Shown: positions 18,559 through 27,281, counted from the stretch's first letter. The stretch is 43,233 bases of DNA from Atopobium sp. (GCA_015259105.1 JABZGZ010000003.1:1-43233); one strand, 5' to 3'. The notes: generated by a model from the letters alone, not told the origin. Numbers and translations: made by a program.

Positions 18559-18570
18559 AAACACTTGTTC
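18559..18570 (-). promoter_or_regulatory. Candidate SOS (LexA) box in the uvrB promoter
   Basis: On the uvrB strand the site reads GAACAAGTGTTT, one mismatch from the Gram-positive LexA consensus GAAC-N4-GTTC. It lies about 50 bases before the uvrB start, just downstream of AATAGT, a -10-like hexamer 17 bases after TTGAAA. Confidence 0.45.
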
Positions 18571-18685
18571 TATACTATTTATAAATTGCAGTATAGTTTC
18601 AATGTGTGACGGGTAATAAATACATTACCTATATGCGTTAAACTAGCATTTAAATAAACAAGTTACATCAGATAAAGGAGATACC

Positions 18686-20770
18686 TTGGGCGTCTCAGAT
18701 CTTTTCTCGCTAAATAAAGCTTCAAAGCAACCTCAGGGTTCTACCCTAGAGAAGATTTTGCTGCGCTCAAATAATGTCATTGCCGCTCTTAAAGACCTTG
18801 TTGCAAACAATCAGATTGCAGAGGCTGGTCTTCAAGAGATGCTGATGCGCTCTAAAAATCTCGAGAATACCAATCTGCCCAAGGGCGATGTTCATAAGCT
18901 GGACAGAACGGGTCGCTGGTGGTTCAACGCTAACACGATGGAGTGTGCACCAGAAGAGTACGATGCTTTTATTGCAACTGAGGCTATTCTCAACATTTCA
19001 CAAGATGTTGAAGCCCTAAAGAATACACATGCTTCTGAGACAGATCTTCAGCTTGTTCGTACTACCCTCTCGCAGGTAGCAAGTCTCATGCCCAAGTCAG
19101 CTTCTCTTTCTGAGCAAGTTGCTCCTTTTAGCGGTAACGCTGATGGCAGCTCAGACTGGATGAAGCGTCTTTGGTTTGCCAACTATGTTGAGAACACGCC
19201 ATTCCCTTTTAGGATGGTATACAACTTCTCTTACAATCCACAACTTGATATTTTGTTATTCGAGTTCTTTGTAGCTCGTCCTCGCTGCTTTAGTTTCTTA
19301 TCCGCAGAAAAGGCAGAGCAAATTGCAGCGGCGCGCGCTTACGCGCTGCGTACTTCTCTTTGCGTGGCTCGTATGGCACTTCAGAGCTGCAAAATCTCTC
19401 GCGTCTGCATCAATGGCAGCTTGCGCGGAGAAGAGCGTATTGTCCTATCTATGGACTTAAACGAGGCTGCGCTCGCACGCCTCTTGCCTACTGCAGCAAA
19501 CACTCAAATTGACGGCAACAGCTTCCCACAAGATCCAGCGCTCAGAGTTTCTTTTGACTCTGAAGGTTGGTTTAGCGAGGTTGAGCCTTTTATGAAGCAA
19601 ACGGACGAGTGGGTTTCTCCTCGTAGCTTCTTTGAAATGCCAGACCTTTCTGATCGCCCCTGCTCGCCAGCAGTTACTGCTGTTTGTGGAGCCCAAAAGG
19701 TAAGTGACCTTGGCTACTCTGAGGCATCTCATCGCATTAGGCTTTGGAACACCACTCTCAACAACATCCCAAAAGATGCCTCTACCGCAGATGCGGTTGG
19801 AAAGTTTGAAGAAGCAAAAGCTTCAACTTCTGATATTTATGCCATTGAAGGCTTTGATAGAGTCATCCATGGCCTGGTTGAGGGCACTATAGATTTCTCG
19901 GACAGAAGGTCTATGGCCGAGAAATTCCTCTTTGGTTCGCCTTTGCAAAAAACGCTTCAATCCATAAATAACATCATGGACGGAGAGCCAGATGCAGACG
20001 CTCTAGAAAAGGTGCTTACAGAGCTTGAGTCTCAGGTTTCACCAACCCTTGATATGGGTCTGTATCTGGATGACTCTGATTCTATCTACAGATATTTTGA
20101 TTCTCTCTCAGAGCGCGTAGCTTATAACCTTGCATTCCCCAATGAGCCAAGAAAACTGGTACTTATTCCAGACACCTATTTTATGTCTTTAGCAAGAATG
20201 GCTCGCGCCTACAACCTGCTTGAACAGCCAGAAAAAGCAGAACGCTATGCACAAGAAGCCCATAGAATTTCTCCTTTGGGAATTGATGCAACGCTGCTAT
20301 TGGTAAGAACATTAGAAGATCAGTCAAAAGTTTTTGAGGCTGCAAAGCTGCTCAAAGACCTTATCGCACACATTTTCTCTAGCTCAGATGTTGCTCTGGT
20401 GTACTATCGCTTGGCCTATATGGAGTGGAAGCTAGGACGCTCTGATCTTTGTGCAGCTTGCTATCAAATGGCAATAATTATCGGTGGCAGTGTTGCTCAA
20501 CCTGCAAAAGAAGAGCTTGAAGACCTTCTTAAGGCAGACGCTTCTGTTAAGAAACTAGATACCCCTCAAGAGGTCTTCTCGTTCCTTAAGCAAAATGGTG
20601 TTCCTGTCTTTGATCAGAAAGCTGTGTTTAACAAGGCAGTTGCTATTGGCAGCGCATGTGTTAACGATGGCATTTATTGTGTTGGCCAAAACATGCTCAA
20701 GAACTGCCTTGAAATTACCTTTGATGATGCAGCTGCCAAGGTAGAGAGTTCACTGAGGACACCCTTCTAG
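18686..20770 (+). CDS. Large hypothetical protein with TPR-like C-terminal half
   Basis: 694 residues, family not recognised. No signal peptide or membrane segment, so probably cytoplasmic. The start is TTG at 18686, supported by AAAGGAG seven bases upstream. The C-terminal region (about 490-620) has helix pairs of tetratricopeptide type, for example ARMARAYNLLEQPEKAERYAQEAHRISPLG and VYYRLAYMEWKLGRSDLCAACYQMAI, usually protein-protein contacts. The N-terminal half has no motif I can name. It is divergent from uvrB and convergent with coaE, so it forms its own unit. Probably a conserved protein of this bacterial group. Confidence 0.85.
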   Translation: MGVSDLFSLNKASKQPQGSTLEKILLRSNNVIAALKDLVANNQIAEAGLQEMLMRSKNLENTNLPKGDVHKLDRTGRWWFNANTMECAPEEYDAFIATEAILNISQDVEALKNTHASETDLQLVRTTLSQVASLMPKSASLSEQVAPFSGNADGSSDWMKRLWFANYVENTPFPFRMVYNFSYNPQLDILLFEFFVARPRCFSFLSAEKAEQIAAARAYALRTSLCVARMALQSCKISRVCINGSLRGEERIVLSMDLNEAALARLLPTAANTQIDGNSFPQDPALRVSFDSEGWFSEVEPFMKQTDEWVSPRSFFEMPDLSDRPCSPAVTAVCGAQKVSDLGYSEASHRIRLWNTTLNNIPKDASTADAVGKFEEAKASTSDIYAIEGFDRVIHGLVEGTIDFSDRRSMAEKFLFGSPLQKTLQSINNIMDGEPDADALEKVLTELESQVSPTLDMGLYLDDSDSIYRYFDSLSERVAYNLAFPNEPRKLVLIPDTYFMSLARMARAYNLLEQPEKAERYAQEAHRISPLGIDATLLLVRTLEDQSKVFEAAKLLKDLIAHIFSSSDVALVYYRLAYMEWKLGRSDLCAACYQMAIIIGGSVAQPAKEELEDLLKADASVKKLDTPQEVFSFLKQNGVPVFDQKAVFNKAVAIGSACVNDGIYCVGQNMLKNCLEITFDDAAAKVESSLRTPF

Positions 20771-20793
20771 AGGCCGCGCACGTAAGCTATAAC

Positions 20794-21408
20794 TTATTGC
20801 TCTGAATGCTGGTTAAACCGAGCGTTTAACCAAAGCTCTACCTGTGCTTTAAGATCATCAAGGCCTTCAGAGTTTACAAACACCGTATCTGCCTGATTAC
20901 GCAAATACGTATCGGAAGGCTGATGAGCTATACGCTGCTCAAACTCTTGGCGAGAAGATCCTCGCTGTTCAGCGCGTTCTGCTCTCAGTTCCAAAGGCGC
21001 TACAACAACGACAACTTCATCAACCAGCTCAAGCAAGTCTTCAACGCGGTCAAGCAGCGGAACCTCTACAAAACAGAACTGAGCATCTGCAGCAGGAGCT
21101 TCTTTTGTAAGGAATTGACGCATATATTCCCTGATAAAAGGCATCTCAAGCTCTTCTAAGAGCTCAGCAGATTCTCTAGTGGCAAAAGCCCTACGACCAA
21201 GCTCTCGCCTATTAATCTCATGAGTAACGGGGTCCAACAAATCGTTACCAAAAGCCTCTGCCACACGATACGTGCATTCACATCCAGGACGCAAAAGCCT
21301 ATGAGAAACCTCATCAAGGTCAAAGCGCAGACCACCTGCTGCTTCAAACATTTTAGAAACAGTTGATTTGCCAGACGCCATTCCGCCGGCGAGAATTACC
21401 TTGTACAT
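20794..21408 (-). CDS. coaE: Dephospho-CoA kinase
   Basis: Last step of coenzyme A synthesis: ATP-dependent phosphorylation of the 3'-OH of dephospho-CoA. 204 residues, typical. The P-loop GGMASGKST is at 8-16, the substrate-contacting DLDEVSH follows, and the lid region LRAERAEQRG lies near 145. The ATG at 21408 is preferred to the upstream GTG at 21417 because AGGAG is 8 bases before the ATG but touches the GTG. It is the last gene of a minus operon, nine bases after an ABC transporter ATPase gene. Confidence 0.95.
   Translation of the reverse strand: MYKVILAGGMASGKSTVSKMFEAAGGLRFDLDEVSHRLLRPGCECTYRVAEAFGNDLLDPVTHEINRRELGRRAFATRESAELLEELEMPFIREYMRQFLTKEAPAADAQFCFVEVPLLDRVEDLLELVDEVVVVVAPLELRAERAEQRGSSRQEFEQRIAHQPSDTYLRNQADTVFVNSEGLDDLKAQVELWLNARFNQHSEQ
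20948..20960 (-). repeat. Uptake-like word, copy 6
   Basis: GGCGAGAA at 20949-20956; word orientation has G at -4 and A at +1. The coaE strand reads Ser-Ser-Arg-Gln. Confidence 0.6.
21387..21399 (-). repeat. Uptake-like word, copy 7
   Basis: GGCGAGAA at 21388-21395; G at -4, G at +1. The coaE strand reads Val-Ile-Leu-Ala-Gly, just before the P-loop. Confidence 0.6.
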
Positions 21409-21419
21409 GTAGCTCACTC

Positions 21420-22049
21420 CTATAACTGCAGTGCTGTATAAGAGCCTAGCAGTTTTACTTCTTCAGGAGTGTGAGTTACCCAAATTACAACTTTTGATTC
21501 AATGAACGGTTTGACAAAGGCAATAACCTGCTGCTTAAGCGCTTCATCTAATCCCTTGAGCGGTTCATCAAAGAGCAAGATATCTGCATCGGCAAAGAGT
21601 GCACGTAAAAGAGCAACGCGTCTCTTTTGTCCACCAGAAAGCTCAGAGACAGGCTTGTTTTCTGTTCCCTCAAGACCAACCGCACAAAGCGCTTCTGTAA
21701 TACGCTCTCGTGCGTTTTGTTTTTGCTCCTGTGAGTGCGCTTGTATGGCAAGCATAATATTTGCCCTGACGCTCAAGTTTTCCAGCAGCCTATCTTCTTG
21801 AAACATCATGACTGTTTTAGCATGAGGCGATTTACCTACTGTGCCTGAGTCAGCTACTTCAAGGCCGCAAAGGATACGAAGAAGTGTTGTTTTACCTGCT
21901 CCAGAGGGCTCAGAGAGTACGTATACTCCCCTGTCAAACTTGTAGGAAAAGTCATTAAGCACAACTGTGCCATCAAACGATTTAGAGATGTTTTTTGCCT
22001 CAAGCAGCTGCTCAGTTGTGTAGCCACAATTTGTAGTATCTATACTCAT
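21420..22049 (-). CDS. ABC transporter ATP-binding protein, NitT/TauT type
   Basis: Energises import by the permease encoded just upstream. 209 residues. The ATG at 22049 forms an ATGA overlap with the permease stop; longer readings only translate permease DNA. Walker A is EPSGAGKT at 47-54, with Glu replacing the first Gly of GxxGxGKT. The Q-loop (MMFQED), signature LSGGQ, Walker B ILLFDEP and switch His (THTPEE) are intact, so it is probably active. The substrate could be a sulfonate, nitrate, or thiamine-like compound; the sequence does not tell. Confidence 0.92.
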   Translation of the reverse strand: MSIDTTNCGYTTEQLLEAKNISKSFDGTVVLNDFSYKFDRGVYVLSEPSGAGKTTLLRILCGLEVADSGTVGKSPHAKTVMMFQEDRLLENLSVRANIMLAIQAHSQEQKQNARERITEALCAVGLEGTENKPVSELSGGQKRRVALLRALFADADILLFDEPLKGLDEALKQQVIAFVKPFIESKVVIWVTHTPEEVKLLGSYTALQL

Positions 22050-22963
22050 GAGCAGCTCTTTTCTAACCTTGCGGCTACCCATGAAACCAACCGCATCACG
22101 ATCTTCTCGCCAAGCGCGCTCATCACAATAACCACAAGTGTCCACGCAAAAAGAGCTGGTGTATCCAGGTACACCTTAGCGTTGTAGAGATGTTCGCCAA
22201 TAGAAAATGTGGGAAGACCAATGACCTCGGCAGCAATTCCCGATTTCCAGCAAAATCCCATAGCAAGTGAGGTTGCCGTCTTAAGCGAGGGCATAAGTTG
22301 CGACAAATAAATTGCCTTAATGCGTTGCCATCCGTGAATCTGGTACACATCAGCCATCTCAATAAGCTGCTGGTCAGTGCTAAGAAGTCCCTCAAGTACC
22401 GCAATGTAGATGATGGGAAGCGCCATCAAAAATGAAATTGAAATTGAGAGGTAAGGCGTACGAACCCAGATGAGTAACAAGATGACAAATGAGGCCACAG
22501 GAATTGATTTAATGGTAGAAATCAGCGGCTCAAAAAGAATCTTGATCAGCTTGTACTTAAAACTCAAAAAAGCCAGCAAGGAGCCAACGGTAAAAGCAAG
22601 CGCTCCACCAGCAAAAATACGTAAAAGAGAAAGACCAATAGAAACCCAAAATTCGCGTAATTGAGCTAGCGAGAAAAGCGTCTGGATGGTCTGAACAGGT
22701 GAAGTTAAAACAATATCTTGGTTGATGACAACTGCAGCAACCTGCCATACGGCAAGCCAGAATGCCAGAGCTCCTAAACGGACACCCCAGTTAGAAGCAA
22801 TTGTGTGAACAGTCTGCGTGCTAGGGGTGCGACCTATACCTTGGGCCTGACCCACACTTTGAGCCCGACCGTTTTTCTCGGCAGAAAAATCTGCCGAGGC
22901 AGCGCTTGTTGTAGCGTTGCCTCGGTCAGAAATACTATCGTTTATGTGCGGATTATGCGCCAA
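22046..22963 (-). CDS. ABC transporter permease, NitT/TauT (SsuC) type
   Basis: Membrane channel of the importer; 305 residues with about six membrane segments beginning near residue 67 (LGALAFWLAVWQVAAVVI). The cytoplasmic EAA loop is DVYQIHGWQRIKAIYLSQLMPSL, as in SsuC/TauC. The first 60 residues are polar and low-complexity (Ser, Gly, Gln), unusual for the family. The TTG at 22963 overlaps the end of the binding-protein gene by 11 bases; its ribosome site (GGAG, about 12 bases away) is weak, so a start further in remains possible. Confidence 0.88.
   Translation of the reverse strand: MAHNPHINDSISDRGNATTSAASADFSAEKNGRAQSVGQAQGIGRTPSTQTVHTIASNWGVRLGALAFWLAVWQVAAVVINQDIVLTSPVQTIQTLFSLAQLREFWVSIGLSLLRIFAGGALAFTVGSLLAFLSFKYKLIKILFEPLISTIKSIPVASFVILLLIWVRTPYLSISISFLMALPIIYIAVLEGLLSTDQQLIEMADVYQIHGWQRIKAIYLSQLMPSLKTATSLAMGFCWKSGIAAEVIGLPTFSIGEHLYNAKVYLDTPALFAWTLVVIVMSALGEKIVMRLVSWVAARLEKSCS
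22100..22112 (+). repeat. Uptake-like word, copy 8
   Basis: TTCTCGCC at 22104-22111, G at -4, A at +1. The permease strand reads Leu-Gly-Glu-Lys-Ile. Confidence 0.6.
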
Positions 22964-23969
22964 AGTAGAAATCGTCTCCAGGAACCTGTCCGCCTACTGA
23001 CTGAGGATTAGCTTCAGCCAGAATGGCTAAGTAACTTGAAAGCGCGCTCTTCATATCTGCGCCATCAATATACGTAATATTACACTTAGGCAGTGCAACC
23101 TTAGCAATAGGCTCTGGAACAATACCGTATTTGCCCACAAGTGTGGCGGCATCATCTGGATGATCAACCGCAAATGCAACAGAGTCTTTGTAGTGAGAAA
23201 GCAGCGCCGTTACCGCATCTGGAGAATCTGAGATGAGCTTTGAAGAAATAATAGTTACGCCGGCAATCAGCTTGCTCTGAGGATTGACAGCCTCCCACTC
23301 AGCGCCAAGGTCGATTGCGACGCGAATCTGGCTATTCTTGGTTTGTGCCACCGTAACAAAAGGCTGTGGGAGCAGCGCAATTCCCTCTGGATCTTGAGCC
23401 AGAGCAGCAACACACTCGGTATGCTCGCTCTTCCACTCTACCTGGACGTCCTCACCAAGTGTCATACCATTTTTGCTCAACAGGTAGGACAATGTGTACT
23501 CTGGAACAGCGCCCTTACCAGAAGCGTAGAGCGTCTTTCCCTTGAGGTCAGTAAGCTTAGAAATAGCGCTACCCGTCTCAACAATGTAAAGGACGTTCAG
23601 TACGTTAAGACAAGCTACCTTGTAAGCGCCCTTAGTCTTGTTAAAGAGCGTAGCTGCAAGGTTTGCAGGAATAGATGCAACGTCAACGTCACCCTGAGCA
23701 ACCTTAGCAACTACCTGATCAGGGGCATCCAAAATCTCAAACGAGTAGTTGTTATCGGTGATGTTTTGTGCCTCAACCTCGCTCATGAACTTAACCAAGC
23801 CCATGGCAGTAGGTCCTTTGAGCGTTGCAACTCTTACGGCAACAGGCTCAGATTTCTTAGCCTCATCTTTTGTGGCGTCCTGAGACTTCTCTTGGTCTGT
23901 TCCCTTGCAGCCAAACAGTGCTGTAGCTGGAATGAGACCTGCAAGCTTAAGGAACGAACGTCTATCCAT
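22953..23969 (-). CDS. ABC transporter substrate-binding lipoprotein, NMT1/SsuA-like
   Basis: 338 residues. The N-terminus DRRSFLKLAG is Tat-like and the lipobox is LFGC (Cys at 21). The body resembles the NMT1/THI5 and sulfonate-binding fold, for example VAQGDVDVASIPANLAATL, where the ligand pocket is formed. First gene of an operon with the permease, ATPase and coaE. I looked for a TPP riboswitch in the 118 bases upstream, which would suggest thiamine-precursor uptake, and see none. The ligand is unassigned. Confidence 0.9.
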   Translation of the reverse strand: MDRRSFLKLAGLIPATALFGCKGTDQEKSQDATKDEAKKSEPVAVRVATLKGPTAMGLVKFMSEVEAQNITDNNYSFEILDAPDQVVAKVAQGDVDVASIPANLAATLFNKTKGAYKVACLNVLNVLYIVETGSAISKLTDLKGKTLYASGKGAVPEYTLSYLLSKNGMTLGEDVQVEWKSEHTECVAALAQDPEGIALLPQPFVTVAQTKNSQIRVAIDLGAEWEAVNPQSKLIAGVTIISSKLISDSPDAVTALLSHYKDSVAFAVDHPDDAATLVGKYGIVPEPIAKVALPKCNITYIDGADMKSALSSYLAILAEANPQSVGGQVPGDDFYFGA

Positions 23970-24090
23970 GAATCACTCCTGACTCGAAAAGTTAACTAAG
24001 GCTACCTTATCACGTCTACGGCAAAATTCACACGATATACAGCATATCTTACAAACTATTTGATACATCTATGAGAATAAGACGCACTCA

Positions 24091-24103
24091 TGGCGAGAAA
24101 AAC
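24091..24103 (-). repeat. Uptake-like word, copy 9
   Basis: GGCGAGAA at 24092-24099; G at -4, A at +1. Non-coding apart from touching the stop codon; partner of copy 10. Confidence 0.6.
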
Positions 24104-25164
24104 TAGTTCTTCTCGCCATATCCAAGGACGTACGCACGACACAGGTTCTCGGTGCCGATAATTGCATCGATGTGGCAACGCTCGCGACCGTGAGTGTTGA
24201 GACATGCTGGACCAAATGCGCCGCTCTTAAGATCGTTGCCGGAGAAATATGCAGCGTTAGCATCAGTTGAGAAGTGGAAGGCAACCTGCTGGTTCCACTT
24301 TTCTGGCTCAACAACCTTCTGCGCACACGCAATAAGTTTGTTGGAAACTTCCCAATCGTAAGGCGAGCGAATATCAGAAACAATGATGCCTACGTGGTGC
24401 TCGTTTGAATTGTAGTCAGGGCCAATAAGGGTAATGTCCAGCGATACGTACTCATCCACCTCAACAGGCAAGAATGCGCCTCCGTGACCAATCTCCTCGT
24501 ACATTGGGAATGCAAACAAGGTGTTATAGAGGGGTTTCTCGCCAGATTGCGCAAGCCAACGGAGTGTATGAAGCTGTGCGGCAACACAAGCCTTATCGTC
24601 GATAAAGCGAGAAACCATATAGCCGTTGTCATACATCTCAAAGTGAGGATCAATGGCAACAACTGCACCCTCTGAGACGCCCAGCGCACGAGCTTCCTCA
24701 GCAGAAGAAACATCAGCGATAAGCGAGATGGACATGTTGTCCTCGTTGCGCTCCATAGTTCGAGCGTCTTCAAAGACATGAACGGAGTGGTGATTGCAGA
24801 TTACCTGACCATCAACAACGGAGCCATCTCTGCAGACAACATGGCAGGTCTCGCCCTCAATACTGTGGTAGTTGATGCCGCCCAGCTGGCGAACGCGCAG
24901 TGTGCCGTCTGAATTGAAGCCGCGAACAATCAGGCCAATGGTGTCAAGGTGAGCATTAACGCCCACAGTCTTGCTGGTATCTTTACCCTCTACCAGGACA
25001 TACGCCGTAGCTTTGTTGTCAATCTGAAGCTCATAGCCCGCCTCGGCAACAAGCTCTCGAAGCAGCTCATGGATGCGCTCATAGTAGCCAACAGGGCTAT
25101 CGCACTCAACAAGCTTCTTTGTAGTATCAATCAAATACTGTGTATCAGTTTCAAAATGAGTCAT
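24103..25164 (-). CDS. M42 family metallopeptidase (glutamyl aminopeptidase/deblocking type)
   Basis: 353 residues. Co-catalytic metal aminopeptidase acting on peptides in the cytoplasm. Metal ligands sit in recognisable places: His in VNAHLDTIG, Asp in SRFIDDKACVAA, catalytic Glu-Glu in YEEIGHGG, Asp in LDITLIGPD, and the late His in THGRERCH. The usual length is 330-370. It follows pepT by nine bases on the same strand, so the two form a peptide-degradation pair. It ends with Gly-Glu-Lys-Asn encoded by an uptake-like word. Confidence 0.92.
   Translation of the reverse strand: MTHFETDTQYLIDTTKKLVECDSPVGYYERIHELLRELVAEAGYELQIDNKATAYVLVEGKDTSKTVGVNAHLDTIGLIVRGFNSDGTLRVRQLGGINYHSIEGETCHVVCRDGSVVDGQVICNHHSVHVFEDARTMERNEDNMSISLIADVSSAEEARALGVSEGAVVAIDPHFEMYDNGYMVSRFIDDKACVAAQLHTLRWLAQSGEKPLYNTLFAFPMYEEIGHGGAFLPVEVDEYVSLDITLIGPDYNSNEHHVGIIVSDIRSPYDWEVSNKLIACAQKVVEPEKWNQQVAFHFSTDANAAYFSGNDLKSGAFGPACLNTHGRERCHIDAIIGTENLCRAYVLGYGEKN
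24106..24118 (+). repeat. Uptake-like word, copy 10
   Basis: TTCTCGCC at 24110-24117, G at -4, A at +1. Its reverse strand is the last three sense codons plus the stop region of the M42 gene. Confidence 0.6.
24532..24544 (+). repeat. Uptake-like word, copy 11
   Basis: TTCTCGCC at 24536-24543, G at -4, A at +1. The M42 gene strand reads Ser-Gly-Glu-Lys-Pro. Confidence 0.6.
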
Positions 25165-25173
25165 GACTATCTC

Positions 25174-26424
25174 CTAGTTTTGTGGATGGGTGTAAAGCTC
25201 TACCAGGTGCTCAAGCATGTCAACCATACCCTCAAGCTCGGGGACAGGAACAAACTCTCTGACGCCGTGAGCATTGTAGTAGCAGGCAGAAAGATTAGCG
25301 CAAGGGAATCCTCTAAAGGAAAGCTGGGATCCGTCGGTGCCGCCACGCATTGGAATGCAGGTCATCTCTACGCCAACCTTCTCGTATGCAGTGCGAGCAT
25401 TCTCGATTAAGTGCGCATAATCAGGCTTTAATACGATGTCAGCCAAGTTGTGATACTGGTCGTGAATCTCAACAGAAAGTACCTCGGAGCCAATCTGCTT
25501 GTTTACATACGCTGCAGCGTCAACCATCAACTGCTTACGGCGCTCAACCTTTGCCTGATCATGGTCTCGAATAATGTAATCAGCGCGAGCAGACTCGCAA
25601 TCACCGTTGACGCGCTCCAGATAGAAGAAGCCATCATAGCCCTCAGTAAACTCAGGACGTTCCGCAGGTGGAAGCAACTCGTGGAAGCGCATAATTGCCT
25701 CGGATGCATTGATCATCTGGCCTTTTGCGGTACCTGTATGAACCGAAAGTCCGTGAGCACGCACAAACACCTCAGCAGCATTGAAGGTCTCGTAGCAGAA
25801 CTCGCCAAAGGGACCACCGTCAATGGTATAACCATACGCAGCACCAAAAGCCTCAAGATCCAGAAGAGCTGCGCCGTGGCCAATCTCCTCATCAGGAACA
25901 AAGGCAAGTGCAATACGTGGATGTTTGAGCTCTGGATGCTCTTTGTAGCGAGCAAGCAAGCTGACCAGCATGGCAATGCCAGCTTTGTCATCGCCGCCAA
26001 GCAGCGAGGTGCCATCAGTGGTAACCAGCTGCCAACCAACCATGTGCTCAAGCTGAGGATTTGTCTCAGGGCTGATATAGACCTCTCTGCCCTCACGATC
26101 AGAACCAACTACTAGCTTGCCGCCCTCATACGTGACAACCTGAGGATGAACGGGGTTACCCCAAGACTGCCAAGCCGTATCAATGTGGCAGCAGAAACCA
26201 AGAGTTGGAAGGTCCTCCAAACCCTTGCTTGCCGGCCAGTGAGCAACCACGTAGGCGTGCTCATCAACAACTACATTTTCTGCGCCAAGTTCGCGAAGGT
26301 CAGCTGCAACAACCTCAGCCATCTGGTGCTGAGACTCAGTTGAAGGAACCGTATCTGCCGTCAGCGGATTAGACTGAGAAGAAACCTTACAATACGCAAT
26401 AAATCTATCTAAAACGTCACTCAT
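25174..26424 (-). CDS. pepT: Peptidase T (tripeptide aminopeptidase, M20B)
   Basis: Zinc aminopeptidase releasing the N-terminal residue from tripeptides. 416 residues, normal. The metal and catalytic residues are in place: H80 and D82 in CCHIDTA, the bridging Asp in LGGDDKAG, the Glu pair in VPDEEIGHG, Asp in TIDGGPFGE, and the C-terminal His in CYYNAHGVREFVP. RGGTDGSQLSFRGFPC is the characteristic late block. It heads a two-gene unit with the M42 peptidase. Confidence 0.96.
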   Translation of the reverse strand: MSDVLDRFIAYCKVSSQSNPLTADTVPSTESQHQMAEVVAADLRELGAENVVVDEHAYVVAHWPASKGLEDLPTLGFCCHIDTAWQSWGNPVHPQVVTYEGGKLVVGSDREGREVYISPETNPQLEHMVGWQLVTTDGTSLLGGDDKAGIAMLVSLLARYKEHPELKHPRIALAFVPDEEIGHGAALLDLEAFGAAYGYTIDGGPFGEFCYETFNAAEVFVRAHGLSVHTGTAKGQMINASEAIMRFHELLPPAERPEFTEGYDGFFYLERVNGDCESARADYIIRDHDQAKVERRKQLMVDAAAYVNKQIGSEVLSVEIHDQYHNLADIVLKPDYAHLIENARTAYEKVGVEMTCIPMRGGTDGSQLSFRGFPCANLSACYYNAHGVREFVPVPELEGMVDMLEHLVELYTHPQN

Positions 26425-26436
26425 AAAACTCCCTTA

Positions 26437-26472
26437 CAAAAAACTGCGCTAACCAAATAGTTAACGCAGTTT
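26437..26472 (-). terminator. Rho-independent terminator of the C26 hydrolase gene
   Basis: A 13-bp stem with one G-T wobble (26441-26453 with 26460-26472), loop CAAATA, followed on the minus strand by TTTTTT. Confidence 0.88.
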
Positions 26473-26486
26473 AGAGTACCAATGTA

Positions 26487-27281
26487 TTAACGAGAAGACC
26501 GTGAGGCTCGTGAAGCTGTAACAAAGGATTTCCAAAGTTCGCAATCAGCCTTGCTATAATGCCAACCATACTCTGGATGCCACTGCACACCTAGAGCAAA
26601 CGTCTTGCCCTTGACCTCGGCTCCTTCAATAATGCCGTCTGAAGCATACGCAACTACATTAAGCTCAGCGGAAACCTTTTTCAGAGCCTCATCGTGATAC
26701 GAGTTTGCTTGAATGTCTTCAACCTTACCCAGAGCGTTGTACAGCAAAGAATCTTTTTGAACATGAACAGCATGAGCTGGATGGTACAAATTTGCCGAAT
26801 GAGTCCAGAATGCATGATTTTCTGTTGGTTCAAGGGTATGCAAATCTTGTACAAGCGTACCGCCCAGCACAACGTTTAAAAGCTGAAGGCCACGGCAAAT
26901 AGCAAGTAAAGGTTTATCTGCAGCAAGTACCTGCTTTACCAGCTCAAACTCAAGCGCATCTCGTATAGGACACAAACGATTGAGGTCGCGTGGTTCTTCT
27001 CCCCAATTACGAGGGTCAACATCATGACCACCAGTGAGGCAAAAGCCGTCACACATCTCAACAAACTGACCAATGACTTCTGGATCTTCTGTTAGAGGCA
27101 TCATGATTGGAATGCCGCCAGCTGCAAGAATGGCATCAAACTGAATTTGCGATACAGAAGCAGAATCAGAAAAGTTCTCTTCAGGCATCCAGCGAGGAGT
27201 CACACAGATAAGAGGACGCTCAGAAGCAGGAAGCTTGGGAACATCACTAAATGCATCTTTGACAATATCTGGAATAACCAC
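26487..27281 (-). CDS. Gamma-glutamyl-GABA hydrolase-like amidotransferase (peptidase C26)
   Basis: 264 residues, class I glutamine-amidotransferase fold. The triad is visible: Cys129 in AICRGLQLLN, and His235 and Glu237 in GVQWHPEY. The TGGHDVDPRNWGEEP block (about 83-97) is typical of PuuD-like hydrolases that split gamma-glutamyl amides. No putrescine-pathway genes are nearby, so a different gamma-glutamyl peptide may be the substrate, in keeping with the adjacent peptidases. The start is GTG at 27281 with AAGAGGA about 5 bases upstream. Single-gene unit. Confidence 0.9.
   Translation of the reverse strand: MVIPDIVKDAFSDVPKLPASERPLICVTPRWMPEENFSDSASVSQIQFDAILAAGGIPIMMPLTEDPEVIGQFVEMCDGFCLTGGHDVDPRNWGEEPRDLNRLCPIRDALEFELVKQVLAADKPLLAICRGLQLLNVVLGGTLVQDLHTLEPTENHAFWTHSANLYHPAHAVHVQKDSLLYNALGKVEDIQANSYHDEALKKVSAELNVVAYASDGIIEGAEVKGKTFALGVQWHPEYGWHYSKADCELWKSFVTASRASRSSR

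Larger units (their letters stand above)
24089..24120 (-). terminator. Hairpin at the end of the M42 peptidase gene, made of two facing uptake-like words
   Basis: Ten-base arms ATGGCGAGAA (24089-24099 region) and TTCTCGCCAT (24110-24119) face each other across the stop codon at 24103-24105. The minus-strand tail (GAGTGCGTCTTATTCTC) is a weak U-tract, so terminator function is possible but not certain. Confidence 0.6.

Noticed and set aside
22050..22145. 32-residue upstream extension of the NitT/TauT-type ATPase
   Set aside because: It lies inside the permease gene, whereas the ATG at 22049 forms a standard ATGA overlap.
23970..24088. TPP or other riboswitch before the NMT1-like binding protein
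   Set aside because: No conserved riboswitch core such as CUGAGA is present and the region is short and unstructured by eye.
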